Source: Bursaphelenchus xylophilus
Lineage: Eukaryota; Nematoda; Chromadorea; Rhabditida; Aphelenchoididae
DNA: 64,000 nt
Reading direction: 5' to 3'
NCBI GenBank assembly: GCA_904066235.2
Contig: CAJFCV020000003.1
Coordinates: 8,866,001-8,930,000, forward strand
Shown: positions 37,774-49,885 of the stretch, one piece after another
Numbering within the stretch: position 1 is the stretch's first letter
Layout of the letters: each line of letters opens with the position of its first letter
The notes under the pieces: generated by a model
The model's input: only the letters and a program-made list of their open reading frames with translations
Databases searched by the model: none
What the model was told of the DNA's origin: nothing
Made by a program: the position numbers and the translations under genes

Positions 37774-40700
37774 TCAAATGGCCGTGGAATGGGATTGGGA
37801 ATATCCGTTGGGGATGGCCGGATTGTAGTCCGAGACCGGATGGTCCGTGTAGATGTTCCTAAAGTCCTTGTGGTTCGTGATCATCGTGTTCAGCCCGACA
37901 TATCCGACATCCTGATTCGGTGTGGATGAGGATGACGTGGGCTCCGGATCGGATTCGGAATCCGAAATTGTCTGCACGGTGCTGCGATGGGCGACCGAGA
38001 GGGGCTGGAATTAGAAATTTAGAGGGTAAAAATATCATTCTCGGAAGTCAAGAGCGACAAAAAAATCGCTCAAAAATTTTTTAGTCAGCAAAAATTTCAG
38101 CCAATCTGAAGATTTTTGGTCATCATGTACAATATAAAATTGTATATTATTTATAAAAATTTATGGTTAAATTAGTGTAAAAAAGATATTCTAGACTTGC
38201 TATGATACAAAAATACAATTTACTGTCTCAAAATCCCAAAAAATCCTTACCTTTTCATATCCATCATTATCCAGAGTCGGCTGATAAATATCGTCCAACC
38301 TCTTCAAAAGCTTATGCAAATTCACGGCCAACTCGTCGAATGTTGGTCGATGAGTCGAATCCGCAGCCCAGCATTGGTACATGATGTCTTCGTATAGCTC
38401 TTTGGGACAAGACGAAGCCGGATAAGCCAGCCGATGACCGGCGATCAGATATCTGTACACCTCATCGCTCGAAACCAACTCCTTGTAAGGCATACTCTCG
38501 CGGGAGAAGATCTCCCAACAAACCACGCCGAAACTCCAGACATCGCTCTTTTCCGAAAACTGAAATCAAATTTTTAGATTAGAAATTAAAACAGCACCGT
38601 GCAGACAAAAAATTTTTTTTTGACGTTTGCACGGTGCGAAAAAAATTATGATTGGATTGCACAGTGCGATTTGAAATCACTGAATGCACTGTGCAAAACA
38701 CAAATGTCCTTGTCGCGACAAACCGCACAGTGCAATGGAACTTCAATTTGAGTTCGATTGCACTGTGCAAAAAGCGGAAACTTTTGTCGCTGCGCGCTGC
38801 ACCGTGCATAAAAAATGTTTTGAGGACTGCGACAAAGTCATTCGCTGCGATCAGAAAAAATGTTTGAATTTCGGCACGGTGCAATGGGTAATTAATTTTG
38901 CACAGTGCACCAAATTTGGAGGAAGAAAGTTGTTGATCGTTGCACAGTGCAAATAATTTTCCATGGATTTTTGCATAGTGCGAAAATTTGGGAAAATTAA
39001 AATAAAATTTTTATTATAAATTCAAATGCACAACTTACTGCATACTCGCCGGTCAGACACTCCACAGCCGTCCATCGGAAGGGCAATTTTACAAACTGGT
39101 CCATGGGAATATATTCGTCTTGATTGTTTGCCCTCCGGCACAATCCAAAGTCCGTGATTTTCAGCTTTGTGTAATCGTCGCTCAAAATACAGTTCCTGGC
39201 GGCCAAATCGCGATGAATAATCTTTTGCGTCGCCATGTATTGCATCCCTTTTACCAGTTGTTCGATATAAGAGAAGGCGGTCCGGGCGACTAGGGACTGA
39301 AAAATTGGGCCGTAAATGGTGAAGTAAGAGAGACAGGTAAGAAAATCAAAAATTTAGAGAGGTTTGGAAAAATTTAGAATCGTATTTTGCAGAATTAAAA
39401 TAATAAATTTAATAAAAAATTTAAAAAAATCTACAATTTTAGGGACCAAAAAATAGAAAAATGACATTTTCGCGATTTTTTTGCCAATTTTAAAAAGCCC
39501 GCTTACCTTTTCTTTATTGATTAAATAAGTATGCAGATCTCCGCCTTTAACGTACTCCATGACCACGTTCAAATACCCCTCCACACATGAGTAATATCCG
39601 ATGCATTCGACGATGTTCGGGTGCTTGCACTCCGAAATCAGACGAACTTCTCGCATGGCCTTCTCCAATTCGCCGGTTTCGAAGTATTTGATCTTTTTCA
39701 CCGCGACATTCAACTGTTTCCCGCCTCGATTAAGGATTCCCAGATGAACAGTTGCACTGTTGCCTGAAATTTGCATATTTAATCAGGGTTTTATTCAAAT
39801 AATTGGGGTTTAAAATATTCTATAGATCCTAATGTTGATCTGTCTTAATTCTTTAGTGATTTAGGCCATTAAATTTTGAATTTTGGTAAAAAATTTATAT
39901 TAACCATGAGCAATATAAAAATTGAAATTTTAAGGCCAAATATCCTAAAAAAAATGGTCGTGTTGCTTTTAAAGGTCATAGTTATTATCTTCAGAGGGCA
40001 GACCTTCAACTTGAATGTCAAAAATCATCAAATAAAAAAATCCGATAATTTTGTGACATTTCGTCGAAAATCCAATAATCAATTTTTACGTGTTTTTGTC
40101 GGTTTCTAAGTTATTTGAGAGCCTTTAATTAATGAGTCTCAAAGAGTATTCTGAAGACAAACAAATGTCTCTATATGACTGCATCTACTGTAATATCATC
40201 AAAAATCCGCTTCAACTTACCCGATCCGATCATCTCGATGAGTCGCACCGTGTTCTGATTTATAATCGGGACTCCATTCGCGTCCACGGAGCCGTCTGTA
40301 GCAAAAGGATTGAAGTCAGGCATTGGGACTTAAACACAAAAAAACCAAGTAAATTGAGAAAATGTTACCGCAACCAATGGATAGAGGCCCCGCACCCGAA
40401 GGAAATCATTTTAACGAGAAGCGGGGAGAAGCGCGAACCCAAAACGAATCCCAAAGACCCGGAAAGCGGCCGAAAAACTTACCCAGCGCCCTGCAATCGT
40501 CGTGCTTATCCGGTAGGATGTGGCGTTTCGTCAGCAACATTTTGCGTTTCTTTTGCTGGAAAATGAAAATTCAGAGCCTCAAGAGAATAGGACATCAAAT
40601 ATTGCGTGATCAAAGGGTTGATTGGAGGATATAAGACTTACTTTTCGTTGATAACACTTCATAAACCAGGCCGCGCAGAGCAAAAGTGCAATCGCGGTGA

Positions 40701-43700
40701 CAATGGCGACGGCAGCGGCGACAAATCGAAGCCATCTGGAACAATATGGATTAAAAACTTTTTTTGAATCTTTTCAAATTTATAAGACAGAAAAAAATTC
40801 CAAAAAACTCACCTTTTCGATCTCCTTTGGGCCTCATCTTCTTCATGGTCCGCTGCCCTGAGATGGGTCAACATGAACATTTGATTGATCTCACTCAAAT
40901 GCCCCGAAATCTCCACAGGACAAGTGTTGTAGGTGGTTCTATCGGTCTTACAGCTCACCCTAAATTTACAACTCTTCAAAAAAAAACTTCAATCTCTTAC
41001 AATTCCTTGCTCCAAATGGACACTGCGCATTTCCTCTCGCAAACTTTCACATCGATCTCCTTGAACGCCATCATGTTCTCGCCAATCACACTGACAGTTT
41101 GTCCTCCAAACGAGACCGTTTTGATGATTGGTGGGCAAAAGTTGTGGCAGAATTGGCCATTGTTCTTTTTGCATTTATCCGCGAACAGGGTGGAGGTCAC
41201 TTTTCCAGTGCTGTTCGAAAAAGCGCAGTACCCGCAGTTCAAGGAGTCATTCCAGTTGATGGAGTTGCAGTCGGGATAGAGGGAAGTGCAGCGATTCGTG
41301 ACGTAGTTCACCTAAAAATTGGGGTACTGTAATGGACAGGGAAGGAGCTAAAATTTTTTTCGAATTGATAGAGAGTGACAAAAATCAAGTCAGATTTTGA
41401 TAAAAAACGGCAAAATATAGGCCTCAATTTTGAGGAAAATCCCCGATTGGAAGACACTTACACGGTGATCCTTGAAGGTGTAGTAATACACATCCTTGTT
41501 CCGGACTCTCCCAGAAACCATTTTATCTGAGCGGCGTTTCCACAGCAGTTCATTGTGATTCTCCCAGGAACGGACTCTCTGAATATCGTTGTCACTGGTC
41601 TGCACATACAACGTGTCATTGAATCCGCCGTCCAGAACTTCGATGACATCAGCGTTGTCCTCGATTTTGAAGCTAAACAAATAAATTTAAGTTGTGATCA
41701 ACAAGAAGAATGGAAGTTTTCTGTTTGGGTTCAAAAGTTCAAAAGGATTCAAATTTTTAATGTAATCTAAATTCTAAACAGGATTTCCCTCTTTTACATA
41801 ATATTTTGCGGACGTCAAAAGGCGTGTAAGCACTTTAAAAACCTCCGCAATAAACCCAAAAGGGCTCCATAACTTACACTGCGACCACCTTCCCCTCAAT
41901 TGGCAGATAATTCTCGACCCATCCAGCTCGATAGGCATTCGAAGTGCTTGCATTTAGATTGCAATTATCCAAAATTTCCGAGCCCATATTGAAACGCTGA
42001 CAGATTGGGACTTGTTTTTTGAGGAGCCACGAAAATGTATGGCACTTTTCGGGGCGATCAATTGTGCCACTTATGCATTGCTGAAAGATTTGTTTTGATG
42101 ACAAAAAATGATGTTTTTAGAAAGTGAAAATTAAAAAAAAAAGTAGAGTAAACGCCTCACGCAATATTCAAAATTTATAAATTTATGTGAAAATTATGCC
42201 AAAAAAAAAAAAATTCAAAATTTGCATATTCAAAAAAAATCTGATTTGCCTTAATTTTTCATAAATTTTCCGTTAAACTTCTTGTATTTGCTTACGTTTT
42301 GGATTTCCTTGGGATTAGTCATGTGCTGGCAAATCTCCCAAGTCGTGTCGAAGTAGGCCAGAACCTGGGCCAAATCGAATCGACAAACAATGGCCGATGA
42401 TTCATTCAGATCTTTGGCGGCCACAAGCAGCGTCTTCTGGTCATTGGAAACGGAAGCGGCCGTTGCAAACGTGTAATGGGACTTGTCCATGGTACCTGCA
42501 AATTGATTGACAATCAATCAGCGAGGGCTATGAGTAATTTCCGGAGGGAAATTGGCAGAGAAATAATTGAAATGGCCAAAAATCATCGGAAAGAGGTCAA
42601 AAACAGCTAAAAATTTCAAAAAATCGCTAGGAATATAAAAAAACTGTTAATTAAATCTTTGTTAAAATAAATGCCAGTAAATTAGACGAGGCTATGGCCC
42701 CATATTCGTCCCAAAAATCAACCAAAAGATAGTCAAAATACCCAAAAGTCATCAAAATTGTCCAAAAAACTGCAAAAATCCCTAAAAACCTCTCAAAAAG
42801 TCCGAAAAAACTTACAGCCCAAAGAAATGTCGATTTTGCTCTCCAGATTGTAGGTAGTATCTTTGTTGCAAACCCGGGTCAACTTGATATTCGATATTTG
42901 ATGGGTGTACCTCGACTTCTCCACCAGTAATCGGGGATTATCGAGTCTTGTGGCAGTGTTTAGGAAATACGAAAATCCATTTTTGTTGAATGCCAGAACC
43001 GAGGCTTCATTTCGATTGAATTTGTGATCATCAGTCCGGCCAATTACAGTTCCAATCCTGAAATTTGAATAGTCATATATTTTTGATGACTTTTTGGAGA
43101 AAATTGGAAATTTTTTGTTTTTTTGTGAAGATTATGCAAATATGTGTTCTGTAAAGTACAAGTGAGGATTAATTCGTTAGGGAATTTGCATTTTTCGTTC
43201 CGAAAATTTGCATAAATTATCCTTTTTTACGATAAATTTAGGTGTTTATCAAGTTTTTGCCTTTTTTATCCCAATTAATCAAATTTTGGGCCTAAAATCT
43301 GTAAGGCCTTACGCAATATCGATGCTGACAATGGTCGAATTCTTCAGTCCGCTTTGCTCAATCACCTGTACCACGAGTGTTTTTTCATCAGCGGTCGCGC
43401 GCACGGAACTGATCGCGCCCGCCGAGAGGTCCGAGAACTTGAATTCTCTCCTTAATTCGATTCGTTTGATCGTGTAATCAAGCCCGAACAAGCTGAAAAT
43501 GCGGCGTTTAATCGAAAGGAAAGGGTAGGTGAGAGGAATTACTGAGAAATATCAAAAAATGGTGTTTTTTAAATTGATTTGCCCTTTGATTGTAAGTGAA
43601 ATTGGCGATAAATAAAAGATCAGTAAAATTGATGTGGAAAATGTGTGATTTACAATGGGAATTTTTGAAAGTACGGGATCATAAACCTTGATGTGTCTAA

Positions 43701-44286
43701 AGTAATATTCGATCGATTTGAGATGTTTAAATCCCTTTTGGATATTCAAAATCCCTTTTTTCCAACTAAAGTTTATGTAGAATAGTACAGTAAAGTTTGT
43801 TTTGTTACTAATCCATGAAACCTTTTCTTTTTCCACAATTTCTCCTCCGAAGACCCATCCCTATTCGCCGCTCCAAATTCGCTTATACAGCGCCATAAAC
43901 CCGTCGCTATCACCATTACGAAAGCCCTCTTCGAGGATGCCCCCCAACCCAACCGCAAATATGACTCACAAGCAGAACTCGCCACCACAAAGCACCAGGC
44001 TTCGTTCCGAATCCAAGCGAAACACGTGCGCGAAAGGGATCGTATCGTCCAGCCGAAACGAACATATCCTCTCCAGCTCGTATTCCGTGGCATTCTCCGC
44101 GATCCGATACACAACAATAGTGGAGGAGTTGAGCGTAGCCAACACATCCTCGTACGCCGTCAGCGAAATGAGATCAGAGTCGGCGGTGAGGAGGCGCTCG
44201 CGCTCTTTGAACTTCTGAATCGAGTGGTCCTTGTCCTTGGCCCACGCCAACAACGGCAACAGCACCCAGAGGAATCGGAGAATCAT
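37774..44286 (-). CDS. svh-2: Met-like receptor tyrosine kinase with sema domain (SVH-2 type)
   Basis: Fifteen exons (44286-43970, 43492-43313, 43057-42816, 42495-42296, 42080-41878, 41672-41462, 41311-41001, 40959-40813, 40735-40642, 40555-40483, 40328-40221, 39763-39507, 39296-39039, 38559-38251, 38004-37774) join in phase to 1046 residues. A signal peptide (MILRFLWVLLPLLAWA) precedes a sema-type ectodomain to about residue 450. A cysteine-rich PSI and IPT segment follows (NCGYCAF, CPPIIKTVSFGGQTVSVIGE), then a transmembrane helix (about 605-630). The kinase has the G-loop MIGSGNSATVHLG, VAVKKIK, IIHRDLAARN (Asp about 811), DFG (Asp about 830) and FRWTAVECL, all intact. The activation loop carries a single Tyr (DEYIPMD) instead of Met's paired tyrosines. 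The tail has candidate docking tyrosines, for example DVGYVGLN. In C. elegans, SVH-2 acts with the HGF-like SVH-1 in axon regeneration; a second Met-like kinase, F11E6.8, is the alternative match. Confidence 0.92.
38590..38982. repeat. Dispersed GCACTGTGC-word repeat, copy 2
   Basis: About eleven copies of the nine-base word GCAC(A/T/C/G)GTGC occur in 390 bases, in both palindromic forms, for example at 38594, 38659, 38685, 38873 and 38941. The text between words differs. The array lies in the intron between kinase exons 13 and 14. The same words form the repeat at 1-262. Confidence 0.75.
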
Positions 44287-47242
44287 CACATTTACTCGTT
44301 AATCGCTCTGCTTCAAGGGGCGCATCTCTCGCTGCAACCAAAACGAAGAGTGAGAGAAACAAAGACAAAAAAAGAGAGGCTAGCACGACGAGGGTGAGGT
44401 GTGGTGATTACGGCCCAAATTTCGATCAAAATCACTCCCTAATTTAGTGATTTTACCCACCAAAGGAGCCCGCGAATATGGCCGGAATAGCAGTCAAAAA
44501 ATTGCTCAAAAAACGGGAGTGAAACCAACCAGAATTGAAAATTTATGAACGTCAAAAAAAGTAAAAATATCTGATTTGAAGTGCGGAGAAAAAGAAGCGA
44601 AGGAAACGCTGGGCTCTTTTCGATCTCTCCCCCCATTCCTCCACTCTTCGAAAACAAACTAAACAGGAGAGATCCCTGACGTTTCAAAAAATTTTCGGGG
44701 TTCTTTTTTGATAATGTGCTCCCCAACGCCGGATGTGATTAATTATAAAAATTAAGGAGGACTGTCATCGAGAGTTCGGAAGTGAGTAGGTTGGGGGATC
44801 CGTTGAAGAGAGAGGAAAAGATAGGTCGAAGGGTAGGACAAGGGGGGATTCAAAGAAACGTTAAAGTTAAGAGAGTTCAAGGGAATGGAAGGAGATAAAT
44901 GGGGTTGGAGATTTATGAGTGGTCGAGGAAACGTAGGCTTATTTGGACATGATGATGTAAAAAAATCGTGGGCAAAAGAGAATAAAAGAAGGAAAATTTG
45001 CAGGAACTCAAGGCTTGATGACATTCATTTTAAGATACTTTTAGCACATCTAATCAAGCACGTTCTACAAAATCAAACCTTAAATATGGTCTTTAAGTAA
45101 AACTCGTAGCTCTATCTGCCTTAAAAAGCCATCAACGGCCGTAAATATAAAATTGGAAAAAATTTATGGCTGATAGTAAAGATGTAGGCTAAGTGGACGG
45201 GCTGATCAGAAAAGACCGAAATCTCGGGCGTTGCACAAAACATAAGGGCCAAAAATTATATGACAAGGATTTGTACCTCTTCTGAGATTAGCTAACGACA
45301 AAAAACTCATTGTTAGATTTTTTAGAACTTTAAAATCATCCTTATTGTCCCTCTAAATCAGACTATCATGCTTTCTCAAAAACCCCGCCCGATTTTTTTC
45401 GATTTGAATATTTTTTTTTTGCTAAAAAGGCTATTGAAAAAACGTCATAAAAATTCCAATCCCCGTTTATTTTGAAAATCGTTTTTTTAATCGCAAGTGA
45501 AACTGTCAATAAGCTGCGTAGAATGTTCAGGGATCATAATAAAACTTTTCAGATTTTTACCGAAAGGACAAGCCTATATCCCGAAAACCAAAACAGAACT
45601 GAGTTTTTGAGTAATTGCAGAAGCTGTGGATGTTTGATTGTTTGCATCATAGTAACAGCAGATTGTAAAAATTATAATTGGCAGTCTTTATGCTTGTTTT
45701 TTGATTATGAAAGCCATTTTATGCCAAAAAATCGCAAAAGTTTTTCCTTTTCTATAGTAAGCTTGGCAAAAAACCCCCTCCAAAATGCGAAAAAAACTGG
45801 AATACTAAAAGAAACATAAGACCTTCTTTCCTTAAAAAGCCTCAAGATTCGCAAACAGCGTTTTCTTTTAGCCCACTTCCTAGAATACCTACTATAAATT
45901 AATCACACTAGGTTAGATGCTGTCGGGAATCGGCAGAAACTTGTAAATTACACCCAAATTTGGTGAAAAAACTGCGCCAATTTATCGAAGTTCCTTTGTT
46001 TTTGTGGGTTGGAAAAAAAGATGCACGTGAATTCCGAAAACGGCGAGTTTCAGTCCGTTTTTTGCGAACAGAAATGTGTATACACGAGAAGGATGATTAT
46101 AAACAAGGATTTGAGGGGGTGAGAAGACACGGTGGTGCTTCGGGAGTTGTTGTTTTGGACGAGGAATTCTATGATGACAAGAAGAACTGTCGAAGAATTG
46201 TAGCTGTGGTATTGGGGATCACAGACGGTTAAGACCATGAGGTCAAAATTAACGTTCATGAATAGCCGCAAACCGATCCCAACATGCCCTACTGTTCGCA
46301 TATTCTCTGCCTTTCGTTATGATCCTATATACAATCTTAGGCAAAGAGTTTACTTTAGCTAACCGCGAGCGAAATGAGATCAGAATCAGAAGTTGCTCAC
46401 ATTTTTTGAACTTCTGAACAAGTCCTTGTCTTTGGCCCGCAACAACAACGGCAAGAGCACCTATAAGAATCGGAGAATCATCACATTTAATCGTTATGCT
46501 TCAAAAGTCAGAAAAGAGACGACTTTGTCGTAATAACTCATTAACTTAACAGTCAAAGGAACTGACTGAGGCTAAATTGAAAAAACCCCGTCAAAACACC
46601 TTTGAGCAATCAAGTCTACTCAGTGAAAGTAACAAAAAATAACCAGACAATATTCGCCGAGCTGTTACCGCAAACGGTTCCAACTACGGTTCTGGTCGTA
46701 CGGCCATGTTGTAGACTTGACATTTCTCCCACATCAAAATCGTATCGAAAAATTTTTTGCATTCTGTCGCAACAGAAAATCAAAGCGTCAAAATGAATCA
46801 CAAGGCTAGAAACAAGCAAACTTTTTGAGCGTGAAGGTGAAGGGTTTGGTTTACCAAAGGATCTGTTATGGTGCCCAGAAGGCTTTATGATCGAGTTCTG
46901 AAAGATACTGACTTTAAATTACCAAGAATCTTCACAGAGATACTAATGTAAGATTAAATATTATAAATCTCTAAGATCAATTTACGACTCGCGTACATCA
47001 TGATTAAGCGACATCATCATCCATATTTCCATCACCAGAATTGTTTCACTAAAAAACTCTGAACAAACTCTGAACTTCGTCATATTGCGCAAGCTTCTTC
47101 CCCAATCAAAGGTAATAAATCGATGACGTTTCGAGAAGCCTGGTTGTATAATTGATAGGTGTAATGCAAGTGCATGGAGATGGGGTCAACCCAGAGTATA
47201 TTTAATAACAGTCTCCATTTCACGTTTCATTTTGCGTGAAAG
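44287..47242. other. Intergenic stretch between svh-2-like and dimethylargininase-like genes
   Basis: Divergent promoters must lie at each end. The stretch contains the decayed exon copy at 46290-46515, annotated separately. The rest is AT-rich with short open frames that I do not support as genes. TATATTTA at 47197-47204 lies about 40 bases ahead of the dimethylargininase-like ATG and could be its TATA element. Confidence 0.5.
46290..46515 (-). pseudogene. Decayed copy of receptor-kinase exon 1
   Basis: The block GAATCGGAGAATCATCACATTT at 46468-46489 is identical to the sequence around the start codon of the Met-like receptor gene (44274-44295), and similarity continues with gaps through the rest of that exon. 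For example, GCGAAATGAGATCAGA occurs at 46369-46384 and also at about 44163-44178, and TTGAACTTCTGAA also matches. The copy has small deletions and substitutions that break the frame, and no downstream exons accompany it. It is a partial tandem duplication about 2.2 kb upstream of the intact gene, in the same orientation, and is probably not functional. Confidence 0.75.
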
Positions 47243-49857
47243 ATGACTTCCAAGGCGATCAAGACAATTTTGATGTGCAGACCGACTTATTTTCAGGTAA
47301 AATTAGTGTTGTTTTTATTAAGACTATAGGGTTACTACATTTTTTACATTGGATATAACCCAGTGCAGGTTAATGTAGAGATATGCAAACTTGTTGAGGG
47401 TATTTTCCTACTTTTTTAGCTACAGAGGGCCAAAAATTATGTTGTAGCAAACCAATTTTGATATTTTGATGATTTCTTGCATTCTCTGTCAGCCAAAAAT
47501 TCTTAGTGATCAAAATATTGATTTTGATAAATTTATGACATGTCTCACGAAAGGGTATGCGTTTTTCATTTGTCTTCGCGCTAAATTACATTATTTTAGG
47601 TCAGGTACTCCATCAACCCATGGATGAAATTAAATCAACCAGTTGATGTCCCCAAAGCCCAGAGTCAATGGAATACGCTTAAGGACGAAATTGAGAAAGC
47701 AGGCGGAGTAGTTAAAGTCATGGAGCCACATGTAAATCCTCCTTTTTTATATTAATCATCATTTAGGGAGCCGAACAGTTCCCGGACCTCGTTTTCACAG
47801 CGAACGCGGCGACCGTCCGCAACAAAACGGCTTATTTGGCAAATTTCTTTTATCCAGAACGTCAAGGAGAACGTTATTTCTATGGAAAGTGGTTCAGTGA
47901 TAACGGATACGTGACTACCGGATCTCTGGATATCCCATTTGAAGGAACTGGAGACGCGTTGTGGGCTGGGTCCAAACGCGATAAATTGATTTGTGGAGTG
48001 GGCCCCAGGACTGATGTCAAGGCGTTGGATGAGGTCCATAAAGCGCTGAATGTGGATGGAAATACGCCTTTTAAGACCGTGGGGATGAGATTGGTCGATC
48101 CCAGGTGAGAGAGATGCACCTGTTAAATGAGTTCGAGGTGTGTATAGTCTGTGCCCCGTTTCAGTTGACCGGACTGAATGGGTGAGAAACAATGACCGGT
48201 TGTTTGGAAAAGCAACCTGTTGTGACCAAATAAGGTTCTCGATTTTATAGTCTGCGCTTGTTTATTCGACTTGTTACACTTGGGAGTTCATGAAGGGTTT
48301 TGTCATTATTAAACAGTTTAGCAGTTTTTTAAGGTAAAAAGAAAGTTACGTTGCGGCAGAACTCTACCCCTTTTCTGAACTTTACCCCAATCTGAACTTT
48401 ACCCCTTTTTCAACTCTACCCCAAAAAAGGTTGAACTCTACCCCTTTTTTGATTTTCGCCAAAAAATCTGAACTCTACCCCTTTTTGAACACTACCCCAT
48501 TTTGAAAATTGAAAAAATAAGGCGTGACATCTTATACGATGAAAAATTTTTTCAAATTGAAAATAATGAGGTGTGACATCTTATACGATGAAATTTTTTT
48601 TCAAATTGAAAATAATCAGGTGTGACATCTTATACGATGAAATTTTTTTTCAAATTGAAAATAATAAGGTGTGACATCTTATACGATGAAAATTTTTTTC
48701 AAATTGAGAAAAATCAGGTGTGACATCTTATACGATGTAAAAATTTTTCAAATTGAAAATAATCAGGTGTGACATCTTATACGATGAAATTTTTTTTCAA
48801 ATTGAAAATGATCAGGTGTGACATCTTATACGATGAAAAATTTTTTCAAATTGAGAAGTATAAAGATTTTTTAGAAACGATGTTGGATCGTGGTTACCAA
48901 TAATTTCTAACGTGTTTCAAATGAATGGGGACGTAATTGGTAAGTTTAAAGCCCACTTCGAAAAAATTTGATTAAATTGAAGGTTTTATTAATTATTGTA
49001 ATAAAGTTTGAGAAATAAAAGTTGTCATTGTAAATCGGAGAATAAACTCACTATGACTTTTCAATTTGAAAAAAAATTTCATCGTATAAGATGTCACACC
49101 TTATTATTTTCAATTTGAAAAAAATTTTCATCGTATAAGATGTCACACCTGATTATTTTCAATTTGAAAAAAATTTTCATCGTATAAGGTGTCACACCTC
49201 ATTTTTTCAATTTTCAAAATGAGGGGTAGTGTTCAAAAAGGGGTAAAGTTCATTCAAGGGGTAGAGTTGAAAAAGGGGTAAAGTTCTGAAGGGGTAAAGT
49301 TCAAAAAGGGGTAGAGTTGAAAAAGGGGTAAAGTTCAGAAAAGGGGTAGAGTTCAGGTTCAACCAGAAAGTTAGCCATTGCTGGAACTGCAGAAAAAATC
49401 AATCTGCTTGCAGAAAGTTAAACAAAATTCATAATTTTTGCTTCAAAAATATAGGAAAATCAATGTGTTTATTTTTCTAGCAGTTTAGTTATGGTTTGGT
49501 CGCCAACGTTGAACCTCTGACAAAAAAATTGATTTTCTTTCTTTTTCCAGATTCTACCACATCGACACTGCTCTCTGCCCCCTGAACGATGACCTAGGGA
49601 TCTACTATCCCTATGCGTTCGATCCCATCTCACGACACAACCTGAAAAACGAGTTGGAGCTGATTCCAGTTAGCCAAGACGATGCCGCTCGCTTTGCTTG
49701 TAACGCAGTTGTCGTTGGAAAGACGGTAATCATTCACGAAGGCTCTGAGCTAATCGCCAGAGACCTGGAAAGGGTCGGATATACGACAGTTTTCGTCAAC
49801 ATGTCAGAGTTTTTGAAGAGCGGCGGATCTTGCAAATGTTGTACGCTTGAAATTTAA
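47243..49857 (+). CDS. Dimethylargininase (DDAH)-like guanidino hydrolase
   Basis: Exons 47243-47296, 47600-47731, 47767-48104 and 49551-49857 join in phase to 276 residues, the normal DDAH length. The protein opens with ILMCRPTYFQVRYSINPWMK. It has the substrate-site PDLVFTANAATV (residues 68-78), IPFEGTGDAL (Glu120, Asp124), a catalytic-type histidine in FYHIDTALCPL (His178), and the C-terminal GGSCKCCTLEI with the likely nucleophile Cys271. The family removes methylamines from methylated arginines or transfers amidino groups. DDAH normally relieves inhibition of nitric-oxide synthase. A 1 kb foldback repeat occupies intron 3. The stop codon is only 28 bases from the stop codon of the convergent aminopeptidase gene. 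Catalytic residues are present; the substrate is inferred. Confidence 0.88.
48358..49356. repeat. Foldback element with 48-bp units and GGGGTAGAGTT words
   Basis: The element has three layers, mirrored left to right. Outer words read GAACTCTACCCCTTTTT (48358-48510) and, inverted, GGGGTAGAGTTGAAAAA (49222-49356). Inner units of about 48 bp contain TGTGACATCTTATACGATG: seven copies on the left (about 48520-48850) and three inverted copies on the right (49078-49200). A 230-base core of unrelated AT-rich sequence lies between them. There is no coding capacity. It sits wholly in intron 3 of the DDAH-like gene. Confidence 0.88.
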
Positions 49858-49885
49858 TCGTTTTACTAGTTTTCTTTTGTTGAAT

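Noticed and set aside
43773..44147. 124-codon minus-strand frame beginning MCWLRSTPP
   Set aside because: It reads across exon 1 of the receptor kinase in the wrong register; the sema-domain frame continues correctly into the next exon.
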